NCBI RefSeq assembly: GCF_000152985.1
Contig: NZ_CH672395.1
Coordinates: forward strand, 3,693,823 to 3,757,822
From: Leeuwenhoekiella blandensis MED217
Lineage (GTDB): Bacteria > Bacteroidota > Bacteroidia > Flavobacteriales > Flavobacteriaceae
Length of the DNA: 64,000 nt
Direction: 5' to 3'
The notes under the pieces were generated by a model. That model was not told the origin of the DNA. It worked only from the letters and a program-made list of their open reading frames with translations, and did no database searches. Shown piece after piece: positions 42,468 to 51,997 of the stretch. Both the position numbers and the translations under genes were made by a program. Positions within the stretch are counted from its first letter, which is position 1. Every line of letters begins with the position of its first letter.

Positions 42468-43196
42468 TTAATCCTGAACTTGGAACACAATAGGAAGTGA
42501 GTATAATACCCCTACTGCCTTTCCTCGCTGCATACCAGGAGTCATTTGAGGCAATAGTTTAATTACACGTGCAGCTTCTTGCTCTAAACGCGGGTGCGGC
42601 CCACGAGAACCTATATCTACAATGTTACCTTTTTGATCAATTTTAAAACGTACATAGATACGATTAATACCAGACAAACCAAGTTCACTACCTAATTCAG
42701 TGTTAAACTTACGGTTCACAAACTGACTAATCTTTTCAGACATACATTTTTTCTTAGCATCGTTTCCTTTCTCGCCTTCGCAACCAGGATAAACCGGTAC
42801 GTTTTCGATAACAGCAAACGGTACGTCTTCGATCACTTCTTCTTCTGCAAAAGTAACCTCTTCAACCTCAACGATCTCTTCTTCCTGACTGGTTTCAGTA
42901 GACTCGATTACGGTTTCTTCGATTTCTTTATCGTCCTCAACAACCTCAATAATTTCCGGTGCTGGTGGTGGCGGTGGAGGAGGTGGCGGTGGTGGTGGCG
43001 TGTTTAACTCAGTAATCGGCACATCTTCTTCAATCATATCGTCCATCTGTAATTGTCCGATATCAATGGCCTTTTTCTCATACGTCTTCCACTCGATAGC
43101 CATGTAACTCAGCCCGAGTATCAGAATAAGACCTAACTGAAAGAAGAGTACACTTCTTTTACTTAGATCTGCTTTAGGATTTTTCTTAGGTTCCAT
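42468..43196 (-). CDS. Energy transducer TonB (242 residues)
   Basis: A TonB protein with one membrane helix (about 16-33), then a run of twelve prolines (residues 67-78, encoded at 42963-42998) and an acidic Glu/Val-rich linker (about 84-130). The C-terminal TonB_C domain has YPGCEGEKGNDAKKKCM and FNTELGSELGLSGINRIYVRF and ends YSLPIVFQVQD. That domain is nearly the same as the C-terminus of the M56 sensor at 43-1518. It lies 57 bp after the VanZ-like gene; a terminator follows. Confidence 0.93.
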   Translation of the reverse strand: MEPKKNPKADLSKRSVLFFQLGLILILGLSYMAIEWKTYEKKAIDIGQLQMDDMIEEDVPITELNTPPPPPPPPPPPPAPEIIEVVEDDKEIEETVIESTETSQEEEIVEVEEVTFAEEEVIEDVPFAVIENVPVYPGCEGEKGNDAKKKCMSEKISQFVNRKFNTELGSELGLSGINRIYVRFKIDQKGNIVDIGSRGPHPRLEQEAARVIKLLPQMTPGMQRGKAVGVLYSLPIVFQVQD

Positions 43197-43253
43197 GTGA
43201 ATCTTTAGTTATTAAGGATTGCTAATTTAATTAAAAATAGTATCAACTCGAAA

Positions 43254-43640
43254 TTAAAGTTTTGATTTTAGCGCATTAAGTTGAGGTTTTGCTAGAAAAA
43301 CTATCAGTATTCCTATTAAAATCCCAACTGAATTTGCCAAAACATCTTTAAAATCTGCTGACCTAGAGGTTGTTAACTCACCTTGTAAAATCTCAATAAT
43401 TATACCATAAATCAATGCAAGGCTACAAGATTTTATTAATGCTCTTGAAAAATTGTCTTTTTTCTGCTTTAAAACATAAAAAAACAGAAACCACAAGCTT
43501 ACAAAAACAGCATACGCCAGAAGATGAACGACCTTATCGCTATCTTCTGGCGCATCGCTAATATGCGGCATAGGCATTAAACAAATGCTTGCAATGAATG
43601 CCGTATAAAGGTAGACTGCTATTTTAAGCAGATTAACCAC
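43254..43640 (-). CDS. VanZ-like family membrane protein
   Basis: A 128-residue protein with four helices and the VanZ-like pattern [26 protein letters not shown], then [36 protein letters not shown], including the Glu, Arg and Asp typical of the family. VanZ of enterococci lowers teicoplanin susceptibility, but chromosomal members are mostly of unknown role. The start is GTG at 43640, overlapping the gcvH stop by 8 bp; no ATG precedes the first helix. Confidence 0.85.
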   Translation of the reverse strand: MVNLLKIAVYLYTAFIASICLMPMPHISDAPEDSDKVVHLLAYAVFVSLWFLFFYVLKQKKDNFSRALIKSCSLALIYGIIIEILQGELTTSRSADFKDVLANSVGILIGILIVFLAKPQLNALKSKL

Positions 43641-44013
43641 CTATGATTTCTTGATAAGCTGCTACATCAAGCAATGTATCGAGCTCACTCTCGTCACTAA
43701 ATTTAATTTTGATCATCCAACCTTTACCGTAAGGATCTTCATTTACAGCTTCAGGCTCAGATTCTAAGTCTGCATTAAACTCAATGATCTCACCGGTAAG
43801 CGGCAAAAATAAGTCTGAAACCGTTTTTACGGCTTCTACCGTTCCAAAAACCTCTTCTTTATCTAAGGTTTCTCCTTCGGTTTCTACTTCTACATAAACG
43901 ATATCTCCTAATTCTCCCTGAGCAAAATCAGTAATGCCCACAGTAGCGATATCTCCTTCTATACGCACCCACTCGTGGTCTTTTGTATACTTTAAATCAG
44001 CTGGTAAACTCAT
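43633..44013 (-). CDS. gcvH: Glycine cleavage system H protein
   Basis: A 126-residue lipoyl carrier shuttling the methylamine group between the P, T and L proteins of glycine cleavage. The lipoylated lysine is K63 in [12 protein letters not shown]. The family start [15 protein letters not shown] and the late [13 protein letters not shown] are intact. Its P and T partners are not in the window. It lies 12 bp after sprA, a flavobacterial gene order without obvious functional sense. Confidence 0.97.
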   Translation of the reverse strand: MSLPADLKYTKDHEWVRIEGDIATVGITDFAQGELGDIVYVEVETEGETLDKEEVFGTVEAVKTVSDLFLPLTGEIIEFNADLESEPEAVNEDPYGKGWMIKIKFSDESELDTLLDVAAYQEIIGG

Positions 44014-44025
44014 AGTTAGTGTTAA

Positions 44026-47000
44026 TTAATTTCCGAAATTATATCTCAATGTTATTCCTGAACGTATTGTGGTTTGCGGGTATGCCGTTGAAATCGCATA
44101 AGTCGCAAACGCGTGATCGTAATAAAATATCGCCGTCAGGTTTTTACTCAACGCATAATCTGCTTTAAAAGTCAACCCATAAATATCTTGCCCGGCAGTG
44201 ATTTGACTGTTTTCTAAATCTAAATAACGTACGATCGTCTCATTCTGTCGCAACGACAAATCTGCTCTAAAGTTTAAATCACTTTTTAAAACGGTTTGCC
44301 TTCCTCCTATTCTGGTAGCAAATCTAATATCTTTTAGTCGATATCCCAGCCCTATTATATATTCGTTTCCGTGAATTTCTGTGAGTAGGTTGTTGTCAAA
44401 ACTCAATGAAAGGGTGCGATCTTTTCTTAATTCTGCTAAAATTTTAACCGAATTATTCATCTCAAAATCCAAACGAATTAAAGGTGAAAACAATTCCGTC
44501 AGGTTGATATTGGAGTACAACATCGAATTCATAAAGTCTCCTGCCTGATTGGTTTGCGCATCACTGGGATCATTATTCAAATCTGTATCGTAATTCAAAT
44601 TGGTACGGAATTGATTTATCGTATAGCCTGCTTGATAGCCGTGATTGATAGAAAAACGTTTAAAGCGCTTTTTAAACCAATCGATTTTCATCAAACCGGT
44701 ATATTTTAAATTCCAGTTAGGAAGCGGAAAACTTCTAAAAGCTCCCAGCGATACATCTGAAGCATTGCCCGGCGTATACGCTGCTAGAAATGCCGGCAAT
44801 AATACACGCTGGCTTGTGCGGCCAAAACCTACCGGATATCCGTTCTGATCCCGAGGATATTGATCATTACCATAAAAATCTGTTGCAAGACGTTCTGCAA
44901 TCACAAGACGATTAGACCGGAATCTATTGAAGTTTGCTGAAGATTCTAACGAACTCGAGTTAAAAGCTGTCCCGATCATCAAAGTCGAAATACTGTAATT
45001 ACCTAGCGTATTCCCGGTAAGACTATTGTACTCGAGCGTCGTTGGGTCTACTCGATAATTCTCATTATAAGTTTCTTGATAGATACGGTTCATGTTAATA
45101 TCGATCGTAAGATCTTCAAGAAAACTGGTTTGAGCCTGTATGTCTAGGTTTCGATTTTCTACTTCGCTGTATTGCTCGTTATACTCTTGATATAAAGTAA
45201 GCCAACCTTGACGCGCAGCATAATCTCTAACTTCTGCCTGACTACCAAAAACAAAACCAGTCGTTGGACGTACGGTTCCTAAAAAGCCTACTCCCGGTAA
45301 ATACCCGGGAAGATACGTCCCGTTGTTTTGCTCATAATTAACTTGTATTCGCTTGATTCCCGTAGCAAGACCTATTAAGGTATTGGTTGCTTTGTCTCCC
45401 GCACTCAATTTATTTTCTTCCTGTGGCTGTCTGGGCTGCGTTGGCGTTCCCAAAGTAGGTACGGCTCTGCTTCGGTCTGATCTAGAAGAAGGTCCGGCGG
45501 TTTTCTTTGACAATCCTAGAGCATCATAAAGCGTCTTCATGTCTAAAGTTGTTTGCAACGCATGATTATTTGCATTTTGAACCGAATTCCCCAAATCAGG
45601 AATTCCTTCTAAAGTTTGCAATTGATAAGAACCCCGCGTCCACTGAAAGTCTGCACTATATGAATAAGTAGATTTGATAAAATCCAGATACGGGATTTTA
45701 TTTATCGGCAATTCATAATTGAGCTGCATGGTCTGATTATGCCGATCTGGTGTACCCACATCAAAGAACTGAGAATAAACGCCTCCAGCATTTTCATCCA
45801 GCGAGTTATCAGGATTTAAATAATTACGCACCACTCGGTTTTGGTACTGATCCAAATTGATACGCAAGGACTTAGTTACCGGATAATTAATCGTAAAAGT
45901 TCTATCAAACTGATAATTACGCTGTAAATATTCTGGGATAGGAATAGAATTTTCAGTTGCAAGAATATCTCTAAAACGCTGTCTACTGAATTGTCTTGTA
46001 ATATTGGAAGAAATATTAACGCTAGCCGGCAAATAATTAAAGTTGAAATCTTTCAGCAACTTCCAATACTTACTGGTAAAAAGCGAATCATTCTTCTTAA
46101 AGGGCTCTACCGGTTTTGGCTGAAAGGCCATCGTATACGTCGCTCCGGCGCGCACATTTTGATCAACAGATTCTTCGATCTCAAAGTCTTTGTGCTCTTC
46201 TTGATTATGACTATAAGCAAAAGTAAAATTTTCAACATCCCACGGCATTGGCTTTTTATCTCCTGTACGTTCTTTACGCACTCCAATAAAGTTGATACTT
46301 TCTCGCTTAGTACGCTCAATAGCAATCTCCTTGATTCGCTCGCGTTCAGCTTCAGAAGATGCCGCCGCCAGCCTATCATCTAGTTCGAGATCGGTATACA
46401 GCGGGTCATATTGCGGCGTTATGGTTTGCACACCTTTAGCATAATTGAAAGGCACTTTTACCCCCCATTTTTGCGGCAACAGCTGCCCCAAATTAACGTT
46501 AGTAACCACATCGTACGACTTCACGTCTTCACGCGCACGTTGATTGGGCCCTGCATCAATACTACCAAAACCAGTAGTAGACTGTCTTGCCGTTCCTGAA
46601 AAGGTTGCGAAATCAGCGAGATTGGCATCCATATTTACAATACCGGCCCAGCCGCCTTCATTTTGCAGTCCAGATAAGCGCAACTCATTAAACCAAGCTT
46701 CAGCACACACCGTACCGCGACCTTCGTCATTTCCATTTTTAAGACCAAGCATCAACACACGCACGTCTCCAAAACTAGGATTCCCTTGAATACCTACCCT
46801 AACTTTTCCGGTTTCATAAGGCGTACTCGCAGGGTCTACAATAGGATTACCTTCTTCATCAAAATAGGTGATTTGATCTGCAAGCGTATTGTAGTCTCCA
46901 TTAAAAAAGGTCGCCTTAACCGTTTGCAAAACCTCAAGTGGTAATTTTAATTGATTCACTTCCGGCCAAATCAAATCAGGACTACTGGTCCCGAAAGCCG

Positions 47001-50000
47001 TTGGGCTCAGTGGTAATTCAATCTGATAGAAATTTGAGGTCAAATCGGTACCCATCCTGATGATCGCGACCACTTCATTCTCTACTACCTGAATTTCATT
47101 AATAAGCGACTCCAGATGCACAAACATTTCCAGATTCTCGTACTGTCGCATATCTAACCTGAAGTTCTTGTAAACAGCACGGCTATCCTGAGTCTCCAGA
47201 TCACAAACCGTTAAAGATAAGGACTGTTCATTCTGGCGGATGTTGTTATTGTTATTGATAAGTTCTTCCCGATAAACTCCGGGAGGCAACACATAAGGTA
47301 TTGGGTTACGGTTGTTGTTTTCTTCAATATTTACTGAAGTCACCTCAAAGCGTGTATTTTCGGTTGAAGGGTCTGACTCATCAGGATCTAAAGTGTATAA
47401 GTAACGACGGTAATCACCACGCACCAGATCAAAAGCTCCAAAGCGCAATACTGTAGGATCTTGCCATCCACTCATAAACATGCGCATAAAGCGAATAGAC
47501 CTAAAATCGTTTATTCCACCTTTGCTTCCGGTAGGTTCACTGATCGGGATTTTAAATTGATACCAAGTTACCGGCATCGTATTTCCGTTTTGAAGAGTCA
47601 CTTCTATATCGCGTTGATCAACGATAAACTCGTTTGAGATATCCAGGCTTTGAGGTGTAATATCAAGTTGATACTCATAATAACTATCAACGGTATTCAT
47701 TGTAAAATCTCTGTTGAAATCTTCAACATCAGGAACCGTTGTAGACCCGCGGTCTGTTTGCGATACATCAACGGGCGAGTTCCCCTCAAGACCGTTATAA
47801 TTTTTATATCGATTTAAAACCGAACCGGTCGCTGAAACAAAATATTGATAATTATCTCCTGAAGGATCTTCCAGACCTGCAAACTCCGGATAATTTTCTG
47901 CTTCCTGCGCATCACTTAAACCATCATAACCTACATCTTGATTGGTACGCTGCTCTCCTTCGGTATCAAAAGCATAGATCAAAGCTTGATTGTTGGGCAC
48001 TTTTCCCCAGGCAGTCTCTACCGTATTGCTTGCCGAACCGTCTTGCGGCAAACCATTTTCATATTGTTTTCTTCCGTCTTTGAGTACGTCTTCAGAAATG
48101 TTACCCAAGTTTAGTGTAAGTCGGCCTCCGGGATTGGTTGCATTTTCAGCATAAATAAATGGATCCATTACCCAGAACTCAATGAACTCTACATTTTGCT
48201 GTTCAAAATCTGTAGAAGCAAATTGGCGCATGATTCCTCCAAAATTCTCTGTGGGATTTTCCAAAACACCATCCTGAGCATCCTGACTAAAATTATAAGG
48301 ACCACGCTCTCCCGGATAGTAGGCCAGATCTAAGGTAAACAACGCCTGCGTGGTACCGGCAATAATATCTTGCTCCGGAAAAATCTCATCCCTAAAAACC
48401 CTACGCGTAGCATAGGTTGAAACATCGGCGTCTGTTATTCCATCAGGACGTTGACTTGTGTAAAAAATAGGATCTATCGTATACCAAGCCAACTTTGCCC
48501 TTTTGTAGCCTGTTCTTAAATCGCCATTCATCAATTCTCCTCCAAAATCAATAGGCGCCGAAGACAAAAACCATTGCAAGGGCGAACTGATATCAAGCGA
48601 AGTTTGAGTTCCTTCAAAGTCATCAATGTAAGAGGCTGCTTCCCCGCCAAAATCGGTAGCTTTAGGTTGTCCCGGAATTAAATAAGCAACTTCACCACGC
48701 AAAGAAACCGTAGAAGGTACATCGGTATCAATGTTTGGAAGCTTGTTGACCAGACGCGTTAAAAAGGGAACTTCTGTTGAAAAATTAGCATTAAGACCAA
48801 AAATAGTATTGTTGATAGGTTCAAAGCTATAGGTGGCTTTTTGCGTAAGCGGTCGCTCATTGAGATTGAGCAAAGTTCCCCCCACCACAAAATTCTCGTT
48901 GAATTGATGCTCCACATTTAAACCTGTAAAGCGTTTAGTTTGTTGACCAAAAAGCGCATTATTTTCGGTAGAAACCTGAATAGGAACTCCTGAACCTTTG
49001 AGCGCCTGATCTAGAATAATCACACGACCTCGTCGATAATCTACAGAATAGTCCAAACCTTCTTGCAACACACGACCGCCTGCAGTAACCGTCACAGACC
49101 CTTGTGGAATATTGAAACCGCCTATTGGGATTCCTTCTTCTTGCGTAGATTTAAAAGTACCCTGTAATTGAAATACATTTTTATCGGCATTATCCCGCGC
49201 GACAGTTTTGGTTGAATTATACAGTGAGCTGTATACATATTTTGCCTGGTTGGCATTATAGGTATCAGCCTCTCCATACTGCTCTCCGTTGCTCGCCCGA
49301 AGCTTGTTAAATAAATATTCTCCAAAAGGCTCAACCGAAGTAAAAATGATACTTCCGTTACGCACGTTTACCGTAATCCCTTCTTGAAAGTCAAAAAATC
49401 CATCACCTCCCACCTGTGGATCACCATATTGTGTGAGTCGGTCTAAATTGAACACATTCAATAATGGAGTGTTTGCCACATCATCTGGTAATGCCGGCCC
49501 GCCGGCTGCTGCTGTGATGTAGTTAATAGGTGAAGGCGAGTTGTAAACGATATTCATTCTAAAACCATCAGGCTCTAATTGTCCAACGCCTAAACCGTAG
49601 ATATTTTTCATCATCAAATCCCAAACCGGTTCCTGAACATCTGTGATATTACTTTTAAGCAATTTTACCACCAGAGCTTGCGAAGTTCCACCTTGTCCCG
49701 GAGTAATAAAGCTATCTAGAATACCATCATTATTTACATCTCTCCCGTTGGTTTGATCGGGATCAGCAGCATCGGCGATCTGATCTCCATCGGTATCCTG
49801 ACCATTATCATTTACACCATCTCCATCAGGATCTACGTCAACAATATCTGGCACACCATCACCATCGGTATCGGCATAAGCTCCGCTAGTGGCATCTACT
49901 CCATCATTTGCAAACTCCCCTACCTGATACACTTCGCCGTTGACCGTATATTGAAATGCCACACCCAATACTTCATCATTGTTCAAGCGCTGATTTAATG

Positions 50001-51336
50001 AGATATATCCCAATTGTGTATTCAAGGTATATTCTGAAGCGGTAAGTTTACGTGCATTTTCAAGCGAAACATAATCTGAACCGTCAGCAACTTGCACGCC
50101 ACCAAACCCTTCTTGAACGGTTGCCGCATCACGTATCGCCGAAGTAAGCACAGAAGGTGCGGTACCGTTGATTCCGAAAGGGTTAAAATCATTACTGGAG
50201 TTTCTCGGGTATGCTCCTGCCGGCAGATTTATAAATCCGCCGGGAAGGTTAGGCAACCCTATTTTTGAAGGATCTGATTCCCCAATATCTTGAATTGCGA
50301 CAATATTTCTAGTATTCTCAAACCGCTGTGTACGGTTGGTCACCCAAACTTCAATACGCGTGATTTGAACATTTGAATTGATAAAAGGATAATTTGCCAG
50401 CGCCCGGTCATAATTATCTCTAAAGTATTGTGCCAAAAAGTAATGGCGGTTCTCATCGTATTCTAAGGCAAATATGTCAAAATCCTGAATCGTCCCGTCA
50501 CCTTGGGCAACCACTTGGTTGGTTTGTGATTGTTGTTCAGAAAACACACCGGTGATCGTCGTTTTTCCAAACTGAAGTTGGGTTTTTACCCCAAATAAAC
50601 TTTGTGAACCTTGAATGAGCGCACTATTGAGCGGCATACTCACATTACCCACCTCTATTTTCTGAATGATGTCATCTTCGTTAGGCGTGTACTCTAACTT
50701 TATTTGATTCTGAAAATTAAAGGTAGACTCGGTATCATAAACAGCATTCACCTGCAAGCGTGTACCCACTTTACCCAGCAAACTCAAACTGATACGCTGA
50801 TCAAAATCAAAACTGAAATTGCTTCGGTTACGTGGAGAGAAACTAGGGTTATCTTGCTTGGTAAACAATCCTCCAATATCCATTTCTACCGAACCTTGCG
50901 GTGTGAATTCAATAGTATTTCCGCCAAAAATAGATTCAAAAAAATCAGAGTCTACATAAAAGTTGGGCAATAGACTGTTTTGATTTTCTTTACCTTCTTC
51001 GGTGCGCCCGTCTACAGCGGCAATTTTCTCTTGAAAATAAGCCCGCATGCGCTCTTTTTTTACCAATTCTTTGAATTCGTCTGGCGTGAGAATTCTCGGG
51101 TAATTGATGTTATATGCTCCTAAAGTTTCAGAGTAGATATACTTATCGGTAAGTGGGTCGTAAGTATATTTTGAAATGATAGAATTGGGATTCTTTAAGC
51201 TTAATTTCCCTAGGCTTACACCGGCTTCTGTAGAGTCTTGTTCCTCTTCTTCTTGGGCAAACACCGGTATAGAACACAACAGCGTTCCTGATATCAATAG
51301 CATTTGTAAGGAAAACCAGCGTAGTTTTGTACCCAA
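44026..51336 (-). CDS. sprA: Type IX secretion system translocon protein SprA (Sov)
   Basis: A 2436-residue outer-membrane barrel, the protein-conducting channel of T9SS, needed to export gliding adhesins and enzymes. The N-terminus has a signal peptide (TKLRWFSLQMLLISGTLLCSIPVFAQ, read in parts), then LGKLSLKNPNSIISKYTYDPLTDKYIYSE typical of SprA. Strand-rich repeats run to the C-terminus (TIRSGITLRYNFGN). The start is TTG at 51336; an ATG 33 bp later would remove the basic part of the signal peptide. A thrombospondin-type-3-like Asp-rich run lies at residues about 487-541. It is 6 bp after ruvA and 12 bp before gcvH. Confidence 0.96.
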   Translation of the reverse strand: MGTKLRWFSLQMLLISGTLLCSIPVFAQEEEEQDSTEAGVSLGKLSLKNPNSIISKYTYDPLTDKYIYSETLGAYNINYPRILTPDEFKELVKKERMRAYFQEKIAAVDGRTEEGKENQNSLLPNFYVDSDFFESIFGGNTIEFTPQGSVEMDIGGLFTKQDNPSFSPRNRSNFSFDFDQRISLSLLGKVGTRLQVNAVYDTESTFNFQNQIKLEYTPNEDDIIQKIEVGNVSMPLNSALIQGSQSLFGVKTQLQFGKTTITGVFSEQQSQTNQVVAQGDGTIQDFDIFALEYDENRHYFLAQYFRDNYDRALANYPFINSNVQITRIEVWVTNRTQRFENTRNIVAIQDIGESDPSKIGLPNLPGGFINLPAGAYPRNSSNDFNPFGINGTAPSVLTSAIRDAATVQEGFGGVQVADGSDYVSLENARKLTASEYTLNTQLGYISLNQRLNNDEVLGVAFQYTVNGEVYQVGEFANDGVDATSGAYADTDGDGVPDIVDVDPDGDGVNDNGQDTDGDQIADAADPDQTNGRDVNNDGILDSFITPGQGGTSQALVVKLLKSNITDVQEPVWDLMMKNIYGLGVGQLEPDGFRMNIVYNSPSPINYITAAAGGPALPDDVANTPLLNVFNLDRLTQYGDPQVGGDGFFDFQEGITVNVRNGSIIFTSVEPFGEYLFNKLRASNGEQYGEADTYNANQAKYVYSSLYNSTKTVARDNADKNVFQLQGTFKSTQEEGIPIGGFNIPQGSVTVTAGGRVLQEGLDYSVDYRRGRVIILDQALKGSGVPIQVSTENNALFGQQTKRFTGLNVEHQFNENFVVGGTLLNLNERPLTQKATYSFEPINNTIFGLNANFSTEVPFLTRLVNKLPNIDTDVPSTVSLRGEVAYLIPGQPKATDFGGEAASYIDDFEGTQTSLDISSPLQWFLSSAPIDFGGELMNGDLRTGYKRAKLAWYTIDPIFYTSQRPDGITDADVSTYATRRVFRDEIFPEQDIIAGTTQALFTLDLAYYPGERGPYNFSQDAQDGVLENPTENFGGIMRQFASTDFEQQNVEFIEFWVMDPFIYAENATNPGGRLTLNLGNISEDVLKDGRKQYENGLPQDGSASNTVETAWGKVPNNQALIYAFDTEGEQRTNQDVGYDGLSDAQEAENYPEFAGLEDPSGDNYQYFVSATGSVLNRYKNYNGLEGNSPVDVSQTDRGSTTVPDVEDFNRDFTMNTVDSYYEYQLDITPQSLDISNEFIVDQRDIEVTLQNGNTMPVTWYQFKIPISEPTGSKGGINDFRSIRFMRMFMSGWQDPTVLRFGAFDLVRGDYRRYLYTLDPDESDPSTENTRFEVTSVNIEENNNRNPIPYVLPPGVYREELINNNNNIRQNEQSLSLTVCDLETQDSRAVYKNFRLDMRQYENLEMFVHLESLINEIQVVENEVVAIIRMGTDLTSNFYQIELPLSPTAFGTSSPDLIWPEVNQLKLPLEVLQTVKATFFNGDYNTLADQITYFDEEGNPIVDPASTPYETGKVRVGIQGNPSFGDVRVLMLGLKNGNDEGRGTVCAEAWFNELRLSGLQNEGGWAGIVNMDANLADFATFSGTARQSTTGFGSIDAGPNQRAREDVKSYDVVTNVNLGQLLPQKWGVKVPFNYAKGVQTITPQYDPLYTDLELDDRLAAASSEAERERIKEIAIERTKRESINFIGVRKERTGDKKPMPWDVENFTFAYSHNQEEHKDFEIEESVDQNVRAGATYTMAFQPKPVEPFKKNDSLFTSKYWKLLKDFNFNYLPASVNISSNITRQFSRQRFRDILATENSIPIPEYLQRNYQFDRTFTINYPVTKSLRINLDQYQNRVVRNYLNPDNSLDENAGGVYSQFFDVGTPDRHNQTMQLNYELPINKIPYLDFIKSTYSYSADFQWTRGSYQLQTLEGIPDLGNSVQNANNHALQTTLDMKTLYDALGLSKKTAGPSSRSDRSRAVPTLGTPTQPRQPQEENKLSAGDKATNTLIGLATGIKRIQVNYEQNNGTYLPGYLPGVGFLGTVRPTTGFVFGSQAEVRDYAARQGWLTLYQEYNEQYSEVENRNLDIQAQTSFLEDLTIDINMNRIYQETYNENYRVDPTTLEYNSLTGNTLGNYSISTLMIGTAFNSSSLESSANFNRFRSNRLVIAERLATDFYGNDQYPRDQNGYPVGFGRTSQRVLLPAFLAAYTPGNASDVSLGAFRSFPLPNWNLKYTGLMKIDWFKKRFKRFSINHGYQAGYTINQFRTNLNYDTDLNNDPSDAQTNQAGDFMNSMLYSNINLTELFSPLIRLDFEMNNSVKILAELRKDRTLSLSFDNNLLTEIHGNEYIIGLGYRLKDIRFATRIGGRQTVLKSDLNFRADLSLRQNETIVRYLDLENSQITAGQDIYGLTFKADYALSKNLTAIFYYDHAFATYAISTAYPQTTIRSGITLRYNFGN

Positions 51337-51342
51337 TGTCTA

Positions 51343-51924
51343 TTACAATTTTTTTAGTGCCAATTTAATGATCGTCTCGACCGAAGCTTGCGGTTCATCA
51401 CGCACAATAGTTGTACATACTTTTTCTGCCTGCTTCCGCGCAAAGCCCAAAGTCTCTAATGCAGATAACGCTTCTTCCTTATTGGTATTGTCTGCAATTG
51501 GTGAAACTTCATTAATATCATAAACTTTAAGAATTTTATCTTTTAAGTCTAAAATTACGCGCTGTGCAGTTTTGGCTCCAATGCCTTTTACTCCTTGAAT
51601 GGTTTTAACATCGCCGGTAGCAATGGCCTGCTTAACCTGACTAGGTTCAAGAGAAGAAAGCATCGTACGCGCAATACTTGTCCCAACCCCACTTACAGAT
51701 ATTAGAAGTTTAAAAATCTCTCGTTCTGACTTATGAGCAAAACCGTAAAGCGTATGCGCATCTTCTTTAATATGCAAATAGGTATACAACATAATACTTT
51801 CGCCCTCGGGCAAAAGTGAAAATGTATGTAATGAAATATTCACAAAGTAACCCACACCATGACATTCAATGACAACATCTGTGTGATTTTTCTCAATTAA
51901 CTTCCCTCTTAAAAACGTAATCAT
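51343..51924 (-). CDS. ruvA: Holliday junction branch migration protein RuvA
   Basis: A 193-residue protein that binds Holliday junctions and loads RuvB. The OB-fold start MITFLRGKLIEKNHTDVVIECHGVGY, helix-hairpin-helix motifs (LLISVSGVGTSIARTML, IQGVKGIGAKTAQRVILDL) and a C-terminal RuvB-contact domain (EEALSALETLGFARKQA) are all present. It heads a series with sprA. RuvB is encoded separately at 58258-59280. Confidence 0.97.
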   Translation of the reverse strand: MITFLRGKLIEKNHTDVVIECHGVGYFVNISLHTFSLLPEGESIMLYTYLHIKEDAHTLYGFAHKSEREIFKLLISVSGVGTSIARTMLSSLEPSQVKQAIATGDVKTIQGVKGIGAKTAQRVILDLKDKILKVYDINEVSPIADNTNKEEALSALETLGFARKQAEKVCTTIVRDEPQASVETIIKLALKKL

Positions 51925-51947
51925 GTACTAATAAAACGTTAAGGCCT

Positions 51948-51955
51948 CAAATGTA
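51948..51955 (-). promoter_or_regulatory. Predicted -7 box for ruvA-sprA
   Basis: Minus-strand TACATTTG (51955-51948) matches TAnnTTTG, 23 bp before the ruvA start. The direct repeat TAAGGCCT flanks it (51940-51947 and 51972-51979). No -33 match is seen. Confidence 0.5.
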
Positions 51956-51997
51956 CTAAAATTAATCAGCACACCTAAGGCCTATTTATTTAAGGCG

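Noticed and set aside
42963-42998. GGN/CCN triplet repeat as a phase-variable microsatellite
   Set aside because: It encodes twelve prolines in the TonB linker with mixed third bases; length changes would stay in frame, and the tract is not a pure repeat.
45991-46383. 130-residue plus-strand open frame opposite sprA
   Set aside because: It is low-quality sequence antisense to a conserved gene; no motif is recognisable.
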